From the NCBI RefSeq assembly GCF_000719865.1, contig NZ_JOID01000011.1, positions 140,111-204,110 on the forward strand: a stretch of 64,000 nt of DNA, given 5' to 3'. The translations under genes were made by a program, and so were the position numbers. Source of the DNA: Streptomyces albus subsp. albus (lineage in GTDB: Bacteria > Actinomycetota > Actinomycetes > Streptomycetales > Streptomycetaceae). The notes below the pieces were generated by a model. It saw only the letters and a list, made by a program, of their open reading frames with translations, was not told the DNA's origin and did no database searches. Shown here in pieces: positions 1 through 8,029 of this stretch (position 1 is the first letter of the stretch; the number at the start of each line of letters is the position of its first letter).

Positions 1-70
1 CGGGGCGGAGAGCCGGGGCGGGACGGAAAGCGGGCAATGGGAAGAGCGGGCGGTGGGGAGCGGGGGAAGT

Positions 71-119
71 GGGGCGGAGGAATGGTCTGGTGGGTGGTTG
101 GGGACCATCCCTCCGCCCC
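71..119. terminator. Long imperfect hairpin, probable terminator downstream of the DUF4142 gene
   Basis: Arms at 71-80/110-119 (GGGGCGGAGG with its complement) and 82-87/103-108 (ATGGTC/GACCAT) are separated by one A/C mismatch and enclose a 15-nt loop. The hairpin lies 66 nt past the stop of the minus-strand DUF4142 gene. It has no T-tract, which is common for actinobacterial terminators. No gene is supported in 1-184. Confidence 0.6.
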
Positions 120-184
120 GGCACCGCGGTCGGCCGCCCTTGCCGACCGCGTGCCCGTCTCGGCTCCCGGCTCGTCTCGGCCCG

Positions 185-1012
185 TTACGGGGCGGAGCCG
201 GCCGGGGCGCCGGCGCCGGGTGCCGGCTGGTCACCCGTGGGCTGCGGGGTGGGCTCGACCGCGTCGTTCGGCGGGCCGGTGGTCTCCGGCGCGGCGGACG
301 GCAGGGACGTGGCGCCCGGAGGTGTGACGACCGGCACCGGGGAGCCGATCACGGAGGACGTCGACGGGGGCGGCGGCGGGGGAGCCGGCTTCTGCGTGGC
401 GGCCGCGGCCTCCTCGGCGGCGATGGTGTCGAAGTCCACCATCCCGGTGTTCTCCAGCATGGTGATGTGGTCGAGCACGGTGATGTTGGCCGCGTCCGCG
501 AGATCGCGGATCAGCTCGTTGCGGGTGGTGTGCCGCACCTGGCCGATGAGTCCGAACACCTTGCCGTGGGCCGTCCGCAGGATGTTGGCGAACTTCCGCT
601 GGTAGTCCTCGCCCTGGGCCTCGGTCATCTCCCGAAGCCAGCCCTTCTGCTGGTCGGTCGGCTCGTTCGGCAGCTCCACGCCGAGCTTGGCGGCGATGTC
701 CCGGGCCCGCCGGTCCAGGTCCGCGTGGCCGACGACGAGGTGGTCGCCGGCGTCGCGGATGGCCTGGTTGGGGGCCCGCTCCATGGCCTGCCGGCCGGCG
801 GGCAGCTCCCACAGGCCGGCCAGCCTGACCTTCACCAGGAAGTCCCGGTCGATGGCCGTCATCGGCCCCCACTTGGTGGACACGGTCTGTGCCTGGAGGC
901 TTGCGAGGCCGGTGCCGGACCGGTCCTCGTAACTCCAGATCGGGTAGATCAGCGCACCGATGGTCGCGGCGATCGCCACGAGAATGGCGGCGGTTCCGTT
1001 GATGCGTCGCAA
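185..1012 (-). CDS. DUF4142 domain protein with N-terminal membrane anchor or signal
   Basis: About 275 residues. A basic N-terminus is followed by one hydrophobic segment (about residues 3-24), a helical DUF4142-type region (about 30-200) and a Pro/Ala/Thr-rich tail from about residue 205. DUF4142 proteins are ferritin-like helical bundles of unknown function, usually exported. I chose the TTG at 1012 because AGGAG sits five bases before it and the protein then starts M-R-R-I-N-G; an in-frame ATG at 1027 is the alternative but has no visible ribosome site. A strong hairpin follows the gene at 71-119. The next gene upstream on the same strand ends at 1586, so this is probably a single-gene unit. 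The family is fairly secure; the function is unknown. Confidence 0.85.
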   Translation of the reverse strand: MRRINGTAAILVAIAATIGALIYPIWSYEDRSGTGLASLQAQTVSTKWGPMTAIDRDFLVKVRLAGLWELPAGRQAMERAPNQAIRDAGDHLVVGHADLDRRARDIAAKLGVELPNEPTDQQKGWLREMTEAQGEDYQRKFANILRTAHGKVFGLIGQVRHTTRNELIRDLADAANITVLDHITMLENTGMVDFDTIAAEEAAAATQKPAPPPPPPSTSSVIGSPVPVVTPPGATSLPSAAPETTGPPNDAVEPTPQPTGDQPAPGAGAPAGSAP

Positions 1013-1585
1013 AGTATCTCCTGCCATGGCGGCGCACTCGCAGGGAGCGAGGAGCGGGGCCGGCCCGTCCCGCCGCCGCGATGCGCGGCGGGCCGTGCCG
1101 GACCAGCGTGGACTGAGCGGTTGGTCAAGCCGGTTGGGTCTGCCGCCGGCCGGGCGGGGCCCGCGCCGGTGGCGTCAGGCATCGATACGTACGGGGCGCG
1201 GGAGGTGTTCAACGCGGCGCGCGATCCCCTCGGGGTCCTCACCACCGGGCGCGAGCGGACACCACCCAACGCGGGCGCGCCCGGGCACGCTTTCCGGGCC
1301 GGGCCCGCCCCGGGGTGCGGGCCGGTTCCGCGCGGCTTCCGGACGTGCTCCGGCCCGGTACGGTCCGGGCCGTCTCGGTTCCCGGCAGGGTCCGGGGGCA
1401 CGCTCGGCCGGACGCGCCGTTCCGGCCCGCACGCGCGAGCCGAGCGCAAGCCGGACCCGCAAGCCGGACCTGCAAGCCGGACCCGCGGGACGTACGCGCA
1501 AGCCGGACCCGCGGGACGCACGCGCGAGCCGAGCGCGCCGCCGGGCACGGGACGTGCTCCGGGGCGCGGCTCGCTCAGCGGTCCC
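1013..1585. other. 573-bp gene-free spacer with short GC-rich direct repeats
   Basis: No credible coding frame; the open frames on both strands are Arg/Pro/Gly-rich artefacts of base composition. A 13-bp unit (GCAAGCCGGACCC, last base C or T) is repeated three times in tandem at 1446-1484. It recurs at about 1498-1510, separated by GCGGGACG(T/C)AC spacers. The left side must hold the promoter of the DUF4142 gene, but I see no clear hexamers. Confidence 0.5.
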
Positions 1586-2419
1586 TCAGCGCGCCTTCAG
1601 CGCCGGGTGTTCCGCGACGACCGTGCAGGAGCCGGGCGCGATCTCCGTGAAGCCCGCGTCCCGGACCAACGGCAGCCCGCTCCGGGTGAGTCGCGCCCAG
1701 CGCGCCCGGTCCGCGGTCCGTACGGCGAGCGGGAAGCCGGCCGCGCGCCACGCCGACCGCTCGGCGGGCGGCAGGCGCAGCCACGCCAGCTGGGCGCCGT
1801 GCCCCGCCTGTGCCATCGCCTTGCCCGCCGACATCTCCAGCTCCGGGCTGAGCCACAGCACGGGGCGGCCGGACGCCGGTGCGGGCGGCGGTACGGGGTC
1901 GGCCAGCTCCGTACCGGACACCTGGAGCTTCACCAGTTCCTTCGGCCAGCCGTCGACCGGGACCGGCGGGTACACCCGCACCTCGGCCGAGCCGCCGGTG
2001 ACGGTGATGCCCGGCAGGGCCGCCGCGCGCCGCCACTCCGCGCCGCGCGCCCTGCGCACCACCTTGCGGATCCGGGCGTCCTGCCAGGAGCGGACGGCCC
2101 GGTACCAGGCGCCGTCCGGGTCCGCCGCCCGCTCGTCCGACAGCAGCACGAGCACCGCCCGTGCCGCGGTCTCCAGCGCGTCCGTGCGCGACGGCGGGGC
2201 GGCCTTCTCGATCCGGACCACCAGGGGCAGGACGAACTGTGGTGCGGCGTCCCGTTCCGGGGCACTGTGCCGGAACGCGGCGGTGTCCGCGTGGCTGCCG
2301 CGGTCCGCTCCGGGGCCGGCGCCGGCACCGGAGTTGGTGCCGGTGTCGGTGCCAGTGCCGGTGCCAGTGCCGGTGCTGGTGCCGGATTCGGTGTCGGTGT
2401 CGGTGTCGGCGGAGGTCAT
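1586..2419 (-). CDS. Peptidyl-tRNA hydrolase of the PTH2 type
   Basis: 277 residues. The C-terminal half (about 165-277) has the PTH2 signature SAGKAMAQAGHGAQLAW; the conserved Lys and His-rich helix lies near residue 180. PTH2 enzymes release peptides from stalled peptidyl-tRNA; actinobacteria usually also have an unrelated Pth1. The start ATG at 2419 is chosen because the first 35 residues are a Thr/Asp/Gly run encoded by a GGTGTC/GGTGCC hexamer repeat (about 2321-2408), which looks like slippage at the N-terminus; the frame upstream overlaps the divergent AIM24 gene. The middle region is not recognised as a named domain. It shares an 81-bp upstream region with the AIM24 gene. Confidence 0.75.
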   Translation of the reverse strand: MTSADTDTDTESGTSTGTGTGTGTDTGTNSGAGAGPGADRGSHADTAAFRHSAPERDAAPQFVLPLVVRIEKAAPPSRTDALETAARAVLVLLSDERAADPDGAWYRAVRSWQDARIRKVVRRARGAEWRRAAALPGITVTGGSAEVRVYPPVPVDGWPKELVKLQVSGTELADPVPPPAPASGRPVLWLSPELEMSAGKAMAQAGHGAQLAWLRLPPAERSAWRAAGFPLAVRTADRARWARLTRSGLPLVRDAGFTEIAPGSCTVVAEHPALKAR

Positions 2420-2500
2420 CCGGTCAGTCTGCCAGCCGGAGTGGCCCGTATCCGCGGGACCTCCTTGGCGGAATGTTGCATTCCGGGACAGCATTGCCCC

Positions 2501-3175
2501 ATGCGCAGCGATCTCTTCGCCTCCGAGAACATGGTTCAGCCACCCACCGCGCCGGGGATGGTGCTGCAGAACTCCAAGGCGGTCAAATATGTGGTGAACG
2601 GCGAGTGTTACGCCCGCCAGGGCTCGATGATCGCCTTCCGCGGCAATCTCCGGTTCGAGAAACAGGGCCAGGGCGTGGGGAACTTCCTCAAGCGCGCCGT
2701 CACGGGCGAGGGGCTGGCCCTGATGGCCGTCCGCGGCCAGGGCGAGGCGTGGTTCGCCCACGAGGCGGCCAACTGTTTCATCATCGACTTCGTCCCCGGC
2801 GACAGCCTCACCGTCAACGGCCGCAACGTCCTCTGCTTCGACGCCGGGCTCGGCTACGAGATCAAGGTTGTCAAGGGCGCGGGGATGGCCGGGGGCGGGC
2901 TGTTCAACAGCGTCTTCAGCGGCCAGGGCCGGCTCGCGGTGATCTGCGAGGGCGATCCCATCGTCATCCCCGTCTCGCCGCAGGTCCCCGTCTTCGTCGA
3001 CACCGACGCGGTCGTCGGCTGGAGCGCGCATCTCGCGACCTCCCTGCACCGTTCGCAGAGCGTCGGTTCGATGATCCGCGGCGGCTCGGGGGAGGCGGTG
3101 CAGCTCCGGCTGGAGGGGGACGGGTTCGTCATCGTCCGGCCGAGCGAGGCGAAACCGGTACCGGCCTCGAACTGA
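2501..3175 (+). CDS. AIM24 family protein
   Basis: 224 residues of beta-rich sequence without signal peptide or membrane segment. It matches the AIM24/TRAP-like family: repeated hydrophobic strand pattern, VNGECYARQGSMIAFRG near residue 30 and GLGYEIKVVKGAGMAGGGLFNSVFSGQGR near 120. Bacterial AIM24 proteins have no established biochemical role; the yeast namesake is a mitochondrial inner-membrane organisation factor. The start ATG at 2501 gives a protein beginning MRSDLFA, typical of actinobacterial members. The gene is divergent from the PTH2 gene and converges on the ZapE-like gene, with 19-bp repeats in between. Confidence 0.85.
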   Translation: MRSDLFASENMVQPPTAPGMVLQNSKAVKYVVNGECYARQGSMIAFRGNLRFEKQGQGVGNFLKRAVTGEGLALMAVRGQGEAWFAHEAANCFIIDFVPGDSLTVNGRNVLCFDAGLGYEIKVVKGAGMAGGGLFNSVFSGQGRLAVICEGDPIVIPVSPQVPVFVDTDAVVGWSAHLATSLHRSQSVGSMIRGGSGEAVQLRLEGDGFVIVRPSEAKPVPASN

Positions 3176-3275
3176 CGCGGGCCGGCGTGCGGAGCGGCAG
3201 AGGGCGGAGCGGCAAAGGGGCCGTGGTGGGGAAGCCTGCGGGGCCCCGGACACGGCGCCGGCGGCGCTTCCCGCG

Positions 3276-3351
3276 CTCCGCCGTCCGGCTGCGCCTCCGC
3301 CGTCCGGCTGCGCCTCCGCCGTCCGGCTGCGCCTCCGCCGTCCGGCTAAGC
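3276..3351. repeat. Four tandem copies of a 19-bp unit at the 3' end of the ZapE-like gene
   Basis: The unit CTCCGCCGTCCGGCTGCGC runs at 3276, 3295, 3314 and 3333. The fourth copy differs at GCTAAGC and contains the stop codon of the minus-strand ATPase gene (3346-3348). Each unit contains GCCGGACGGC on the minus strand, a 4-bp mini-hairpin, so the array gives four hairpins in a row after the stop. Confidence 0.8.
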
Positions 3352-4407
3352 CTCCGCGAGCGGCTTCGCGTCCCGGGCGAGTGCGGTGAGCCGGGATATC
3401 GCCCGGAAGTACTTCTTGCGGTAGCCACCCTTGAGCATGTCCTCGCCGAACAGCTGGTCGAAGGGCACACCCGAGGCGAGCACGGGTATCTCGCGGTCGT
3501 ACAGCCGGTCCGCCAGCACGACCAGGCGCAGGGCCGTGGACTGGTCCGGAACCGGCCGCACATCGGTCAGACAGACGGCGCGGAGCTCGTCCGTCAGCGC
3601 TCCGTAGCGGCTGGGGTGGATCCGGGAGAGGTGCTCCAGCAGGTCGGGGAAGGCGTCGAGCGAGGCGCCCGGGGTGCGGTGCGCGGCCCGCTCGACCTCC
3701 TCGCCGGCGAAGGGCGGCGGCGCCTCCGGCAGACCGCGGTGACGGTAGTCCTCACCGTCGATCCGCAGCGGCCGGAAGTGCGCGGAGAGGCCCTGGATCT
3801 CACGGAGGAAGTCCTGGGCGGCGAACCGGCCCTCGCCGAGCTTGCCCGGCAGGGTGTTCGAGGTGGCGGCGAGCCCGACGCCGGCGTCCACCAGCTTGCC
3901 GAGCAGCGTGGACACGAGCACGGTGTCGCCCGGGTCGTCCAGCTCGAACTCGTCGATGCACAGCAGCCGGTGGTCGCCGAGCGTCCGCACGGTCTGCTGG
4001 AAGCCGAGCGCGCCGACCAGATTGGTCAGCTCCACGAAGGTGCCGAACGCCTTCCGCTCCGGCGGGGCCGGCGTGGCATGCCACAGCGAGGCGAGCAGAT
4101 GGGTCTTGCCGACGCCGTAGCCGCCGTCGAGGTACACCCCGCGCGGGCCCGCCGGGGCGGCCGGCTTCCGGGCGAACCAGCGGCGCTTCCCGCCGCCCGC
4201 GGCCCCCTCGCCGCCGAGCCCGGCGGCGAAGCCGCTCAGCACCTGGACGGCCTCCGCCTGGCTGGGCTGCGCCGGGTCCGGGATGTACGTCTCGAAGCGG
4301 GCGTCCCGGAAACGGGGCGGCGGCACCATCTCCGCGACCAGGCGCTCGGCGGGCACCTGCGGATCACGGGCGCAGAGCGACAGCGGAGCCTCCGTGACGT
4401 CGGTCAT
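3346..4407 (-). CDS. zapE: ZapE / AFG1-like AAA+ ATPase
   Basis: 353 residues. A Walker A loop GGYGVGKTH is at about 95-103, followed by LLASLWH. Walker B is LLCIDEFEL at 148-156, then a sensor region LAATSNTLP near 180, the expected order for the AFG1/ZapE family. In proteobacteria ZapE acts with FtsZ at constriction; in actinobacteria the role is untested. The ATG at 4407 is the conservative start. A GTG at 4437 lies 8 nt after a TAGGCT box (4446-4451 on the minus strand), so a leaderless product ten residues longer is plausible. A CCGGAC-ATGC-GTCCGG palindrome (4453-4468) abuts that box. The gene is divergent from the RibD_C reductase. Confidence 0.85.
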   Translation of the reverse strand: MTDVTEAPLSLCARDPQVPAERLVAEMVPPPRFRDARFETYIPDPAQPSQAEAVQVLSGFAAGLGGEGAAGGGKRRWFARKPAAPAGPRGVYLDGGYGVGKTHLLASLWHATPAPPERKAFGTFVELTNLVGALGFQQTVRTLGDHRLLCIDEFELDDPGDTVLVSTLLGKLVDAGVGLAATSNTLPGKLGEGRFAAQDFLREIQGLSAHFRPLRIDGEDYRHRGLPEAPPPFAGEEVERAAHRTPGASLDAFPDLLEHLSRIHPSRYGALTDELRAVCLTDVRPVPDQSTALRLVVLADRLYDREIPVLASGVPFDQLFGEDMLKGGYRKKYFRAISRLTALARDAKPLAEA

Positions 4408-4618
4408 CGGGCTCGGGGCGGCGGAGGAAGAGTGCACAGCACCCCAGCCTAACCGGACATGCGTCCGGCCGCGGACCGTGATCCCGCGCACACCGGCCGC
4501 CGGGGCAGCCGTCCGCCGCGCGGTACCGGCGCGGCCCGGTGCGGGGCTCCCGGCGGGCGGCAACCGCGCTTCGCGCGCCCCGGAATGCCCCGTGGGGGAG
4601 CGTGACAGACTGCTGACC

Positions 4619-5443
4619 ATGCGACGTCTGTTCCCCCTGACCGCCGAGTCCGCCACCCCGGACCTGCTCGTCGAGCGCGAGTGGGGCCTGGGCGAACTGG
4701 CTGACACCTACGCCTATCCGGAGGACGGCGCGCTGCCCTGGCTGCGGGGCAACATGGTCGCCTCCCTGGACGGCGCCGCGTACCACGACGGACGGTCCCA
4801 GCCGCTTTCCTCCCCGGCCGACATGCGCGTCTTCGGGGTGCTGCGCGGCCTGGCGGACGTCGTGATCGCCGGAGCGGAGACCGTGCGCAAGGAGGGCTAC
4901 CGCCCGGCCCGCGCGCGCGAGGCGTTCGCCGACCGCCGGGCCGCCCTCGGCCAGGCGCCCGCCACGGTGATCGCCGTGGTGAGCGCGAGCCTGGACCTGG
5001 ACTACACGCTGCCGCTCTTCACGGAGCCGCTCGTTCCCACGCTGGTCCTCACCGGCGCGGCTGCCGTCGCCGAGCGCCCCGAACGGGTCCGGCGCGCCCG
5101 TGCGGCGGGCGCGGAGGTGCTCACGGCGGGGCACGGCGAGGGCGTCGAGCCCGCGGTGGCCGTGCGGGTCCTCGCGGAACGGGGGCTGACCCGCCAGCTG
5201 ACGGAGGGCGGCCCGCGGCTGCTCGGCCAGTTCGCCGGGGCCGGCGCGCTCGACGAACTGTGCTTCACCCTCGCCCCGGTGGTCACCGCCGGGGCAGCGC
5301 CGCGCATCATGCAGGGACCGGCGATCACCGTGCCGGAACGATTCGCTCTCGCCTCGGTCCTGGAGGAGGACGGCTTCCTCTTCACCCGCTACCGCAGGGA
5401 GCCGGGTGATCGCCCGGACGGGCCGGGCGGCCCGGACGGCTGA
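4619..5443 (+). CDS. Pyrimidine reductase family protein (RibD C-terminal domain)
   Basis: 274 residues. It has the RibD_C/dihydrofolate-reductase-like fold signature: NMVASLDGAAYHDGRSQPLSSPADMRVFGVLR near 45-77, IAGAETVRKEGYRPAR near 85-100, and LTEGGPRLLGQF near 200 as the NADPH-binding segment. RibD reductases reduce the ribosyl side chain in riboflavin synthesis. Stand-alone actinobacterial paralogues away from the rib operon are of uncertain substrate, so I leave the symbol blank. The start ATG at 4619 begins MRRLFPLT. No deaminase domain is present. Confidence 0.85.
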   Translation: MRRLFPLTAESATPDLLVEREWGLGELADTYAYPEDGALPWLRGNMVASLDGAAYHDGRSQPLSSPADMRVFGVLRGLADVVIAGAETVRKEGYRPARAREAFADRRAALGQAPATVIAVVSASLDLDYTLPLFTEPLVPTLVLTGAAAVAERPERVRRARAAGAEVLTAGHGEGVEPAVAVRVLAERGLTRQLTEGGPRLLGQFAGAGALDELCFTLAPVVTAGAAPRIMQGPAITVPERFALASVLEEDGFLFTRYRREPGDRPDGPGGPDG

Positions 5444-5602
5444 GCCGGCCCGGGCACCGGGAGCCGGTCAACTCCCGGAAGATATCGTTCCGCCTGACCC
5501 CGTTGGACGACAGGCTTGTCTGGACAGGCCCCGTGCGCGCGAGTGCGGGGCAGGATGGTTTCCGTAGGGCCCGCGGGCCCGAGAGGAAGAAGGGCGCTCG
5601 CC

Positions 5603-6070
5603 GTGTTCACCTCCGTACTCATGATCGAGAAGCCGCTGGTGCCCGCCGACGTGGAGCTCGTCACCACGCTCCACGGGGACGAACCCGTCGCGTTCGTCGT
5701 GCTCATGCAGCCCCACGGCGACCAGGACCGGCTCCTCAGAGCCCTCGACGACGTGGCCCTCGGCGAACTGGGGGAGGCCATCCGCGAGGCGGACGAGCCC
5801 GAGGGCGAGGAGGCGGCCGGCCCGGCGGAGCGCGCCCTCGCCCACTCCCTGGAGTCCCTCCGCGCGGCCGGCGCCGAGGCGGTCGGGCAGATCGTCGAGG
5901 AACACCCGCTCGACCTGCTGAAGAGCGTCGTCGAACAGACGCACGCCGACGAGGTGATCGTGCTGACGGCGCCGCACCTCGTCGAGGAGTTCTTCCACCG
6001 CGACTGGACCTCCCGCGCCCGGCACAAGGTCGGCGTCCCGGTGCTCAAGCTCTACGCCCACACCGAATAG
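5603..6070 (+). CDS. Conserved actinobacterial protein of unknown function upstream of murC
   Basis: 155 residues from a GTG start (VFTSVLMIEKPL). Sequence is mixed alpha/beta: VTTLHGDEPVAFVVLMQPHGDQDRLL at 17-42, a helical acidic middle, then ADEVIVLTAPHLVEEFFHRDWTSRARHKVGVPVLKLYAH at the C-terminus. To my recollection homologues at this position are sometimes labelled indole-3-glycerol phosphate synthase. The length and absence of TIM-barrel motifs argue against that. The VIVLT...VPVLKLY ending is reminiscent of nucleotide-binding alpha/beta sandwich proteins, but this is weak. murC starts 58 nt downstream, and a TAGGCT box overlaps this gene's stop (6068-6073), so murC may also have its own promoter. 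Confidence 0.75.
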   Translation: MFTSVLMIEKPLVPADVELVTTLHGDEPVAFVVLMQPHGDQDRLLRALDDVALGELGEAIREADEPEGEEAAGPAERALAHSLESLRAAGAEAVGQIVEEHPLDLLKSVVEQTHADEVIVLTAPHLVEEFFHRDWTSRARHKVGVPVLKLYAHTE

Positions 6071-6128
6071 GCTGGGGCCGCTCAGACCCCCGGGCCGGCC
6101 GGCCCGCAGCGACCCAGGAGATACCCGC

Positions 6129-7535
6129 ATGGCACCCGCCGTCCCGTCCGCCATGGACCGCCCGCACTTCATCGGCATCGGCGGTGCGGGCATGTCGGGA
6201 ATCGCCAAGATCCTCGCCCAGCGCGGGGCGCGCGTGGCGGGCAGCGACGCCCGCCACTCGGCGACCGCCGAGGCGCTGCGCGGGCTGGGCGCCACCGTGT
6301 ACATCGGCCACGCGGCGGAGCATCTGGCCGCCGACGCCAGCTGCGTGGTCGTCTCCAGCGCCATCCGCGCCGACAACCCGGAGCTGGCGGCGGCCACCGA
6401 ACGCGGCATCCCCGTGATCCACCGCTCCGACGCCCTCGCCGCGCTGATGGAGGGGCTGCGGCCGATCGCCGTCGCCGGCACCCACGGCAAGACCACCACC
6501 ACCTCCATGCTCGCGGTGGCCCTGACCACCCTCGGCCGGGACCCCTCCTACGCGATCGGCGGCGATCTGGACGCCCCCGGCTCCAACGCCCTGCACGGCA
6601 GCGGCGAGATCTTCGTGGCCGAGGCGGACGAGAGCGACCGCAGCTTCCACAAGTACGCGCCCGAGGTGGCGGTGGTCCTCAACGTGGAGCTGGACCACCA
6701 CGCCAACTACGCCTCCATGGAAGAGATCTACGAGTCCTTCCAGATCTTCGCCGGCCGTATCCGCCCCGGCGGCACCCTCGTCGTCTCCGCCGACCAGGCC
6801 GGGGCGCGGGAGCTCACCGCGCGGATCACCGCCGAGGGGGCGCCGGGCCGGGATCTGCGGATCGTCACCTACGGCGAGGCGGAGGACGCCGACGTCCGCA
6901 TCGTCACCATCAAGCCGCGCGGACTGACCAGCGAGGTCACCGTGCTGTTCGACGGCCGCGTGATCACCTTCACCGTCTCCGTCCCGGGCCGCCACTACGC
7001 GGGCAACGCCGTGGCCGCCCTGGTCGCCGGCAGCGCGCTCGGCCTGCCGGTGCACAACCTCGCCTCGGCCCTCGGCTCGTACACCGGCGTCAAGCGCCGC
7101 CTCCAGCTCCGGGGCACCGCGAACGGCGTGCAGGTCATCGACTCCTACGCCCACCACCCCACCGAGATCGCCGCCGACCTGGAGGCCATCCGCGGCGGCG
7201 CCGGCGACGGCCGGGTCCTCGTCGTCTTCCAGCCCCATCTCTTCAGCCGCACCCAGGAGCTGGGCATCGAGATGGGCGAGGCCCTGACCCTCGCCGACTC
7301 CTCCGTGGTCCTGGACATCTACCCGGCCCGCGAGGACCCGGTCCCCGGCGTCACCAGCGCCCTGATCATCGACGCGGCCACCGCCAAGGGCGCCGACGTA
7401 CGGGCCGAGCACTCCATGAACGCCGTGCCGGAGCTGATCGCGGGAATGGCCCGGCCCGGCGACCTGGTTCTCACCATGGGCGCGGGCGACGTCACCGAGC
7501 TGGGCCCGGAGATCCTGGCCCGCCTGGGGAGCTGA
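6129..7535 (+). CDS. murC: UDP-N-acetylmuramate--L-alanine ligase family (MurC)
   Basis: 468 residues. An N-terminal Rossmann motif HFIGIGGAGMSGIAK is at 13-27, the ATP loop VAGTHGKTTTTSM at 115-127, the Mur ligase central motif EADESDRSF near 160 and VLNVELDHH near 175, and the C-terminal domain motif DSYAHHPTEI near 345. MurC adds L-Ala to UDP-MurNAc in the cytoplasmic stage of peptidoglycan synthesis. The start ATG has AGGAG 8-9 nt upstream. The gene lies outside any visible dcw cluster, as reported for streptomycete murC. msrB follows 79 nt downstream on the same strand. Confidence 0.92.
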   Translation: MAPAVPSAMDRPHFIGIGGAGMSGIAKILAQRGARVAGSDARHSATAEALRGLGATVYIGHAAEHLAADASCVVVSSAIRADNPELAAATERGIPVIHRSDALAALMEGLRPIAVAGTHGKTTTTSMLAVALTTLGRDPSYAIGGDLDAPGSNALHGSGEIFVAEADESDRSFHKYAPEVAVVLNVELDHHANYASMEEIYESFQIFAGRIRPGGTLVVSADQAGARELTARITAEGAPGRDLRIVTYGEAEDADVRIVTIKPRGLTSEVTVLFDGRVITFTVSVPGRHYAGNAVAALVAGSALGLPVHNLASALGSYTGVKRRLQLRGTANGVQVIDSYAHHPTEIAADLEAIRGGAGDGRVLVVFQPHLFSRTQELGIEMGEALTLADSSVVLDIYPAREDPVPGVTSALIIDAATAKGADVRAEHSMNAVPELIAGMARPGDLVLTMGAGDVTELGPEILARLGS

Positions 7536-7614
7536 ACCGCGGCCGGGCCGGCCGGGGCGCCGCCCCGCACGCACCTGCGCGGGGACGCGCGAGGACACGA
7601 GGAGAGGACCGCAG

Positions 7615-8022
7615 ATGCCGTACGAGATCGAGAAGACGGACGAGCAGTGGCGCGCGGAGCTGTCCCCGGCCGAGTACGCCGTGCTCCGCGGGGCGGGCAC
7701 CGAACCCGCGTACACCGGTGAGTACACCGACACCAAGACCGCCGGCGTCTACTCCTGCCGGGCCTGCGGCGCCGAACTCTTCCGGTCCGACACCAAGTTC
7801 GCGTCGCACTGCGGCTGGCCGTCCTTCTACGACCCCAAGGAGTCGGACGCCGTCGAACTGATCGAGGACCGCTCGCACGGCATGGTCCGCACCGAGGTGC
7901 GCTGCGCCCGCTGCGGCTCCCACCTGGGCCACGTCTTCGAGGGCGAGGGCTACCCGACGCCGACGGACCAGCGGTACTGCATCAACTCGATCTCCCTGCG
8001 GCTGCTTCCGGACGAGGGCTGA
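7615..8022 (+). CDS. msrB: Peptide-methionine (R)-S-oxide reductase MsrB
   Basis: 135 residues, the full length of a single-domain MsrB. Zinc-binding pairs are C48-x2-C51 and C97-x2-C100, the substrate region is HCGWPSFYDP (65-74), and the catalytic cysteine is C122 in RYCINSISL. It repairs methionine-R-sulfoxide in proteins using thioredoxin. A GAGGAGAGGA ribosome site precedes the ATG. It converges on the AraC gene, whose stop is 8 nt away, with no clear terminator between. Confidence 0.95.
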   Translation: MPYEIEKTDEQWRAELSPAEYAVLRGAGTEPAYTGEYTDTKTAGVYSCRACGAELFRSDTKFASHCGWPSFYDPKESDAVELIEDRSHGMVRTEVRCARCGSHLGHVFEGEGYPTPTDQRYCINSISLRLLPDEG

Positions 8023-8029
8023 CGCGAGT

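Noticed and set aside
1446..1530. Possible CRISPR-like array in the left spacer
   Set aside because: Units are 13 bp, contiguous without spacers, and degenerate; no cas genes are present.
4364..5134. Long minus-strand frame opposite the RibD_C gene
   Set aside because: High-GC shadow; the plus frame has the RibD_C motifs.
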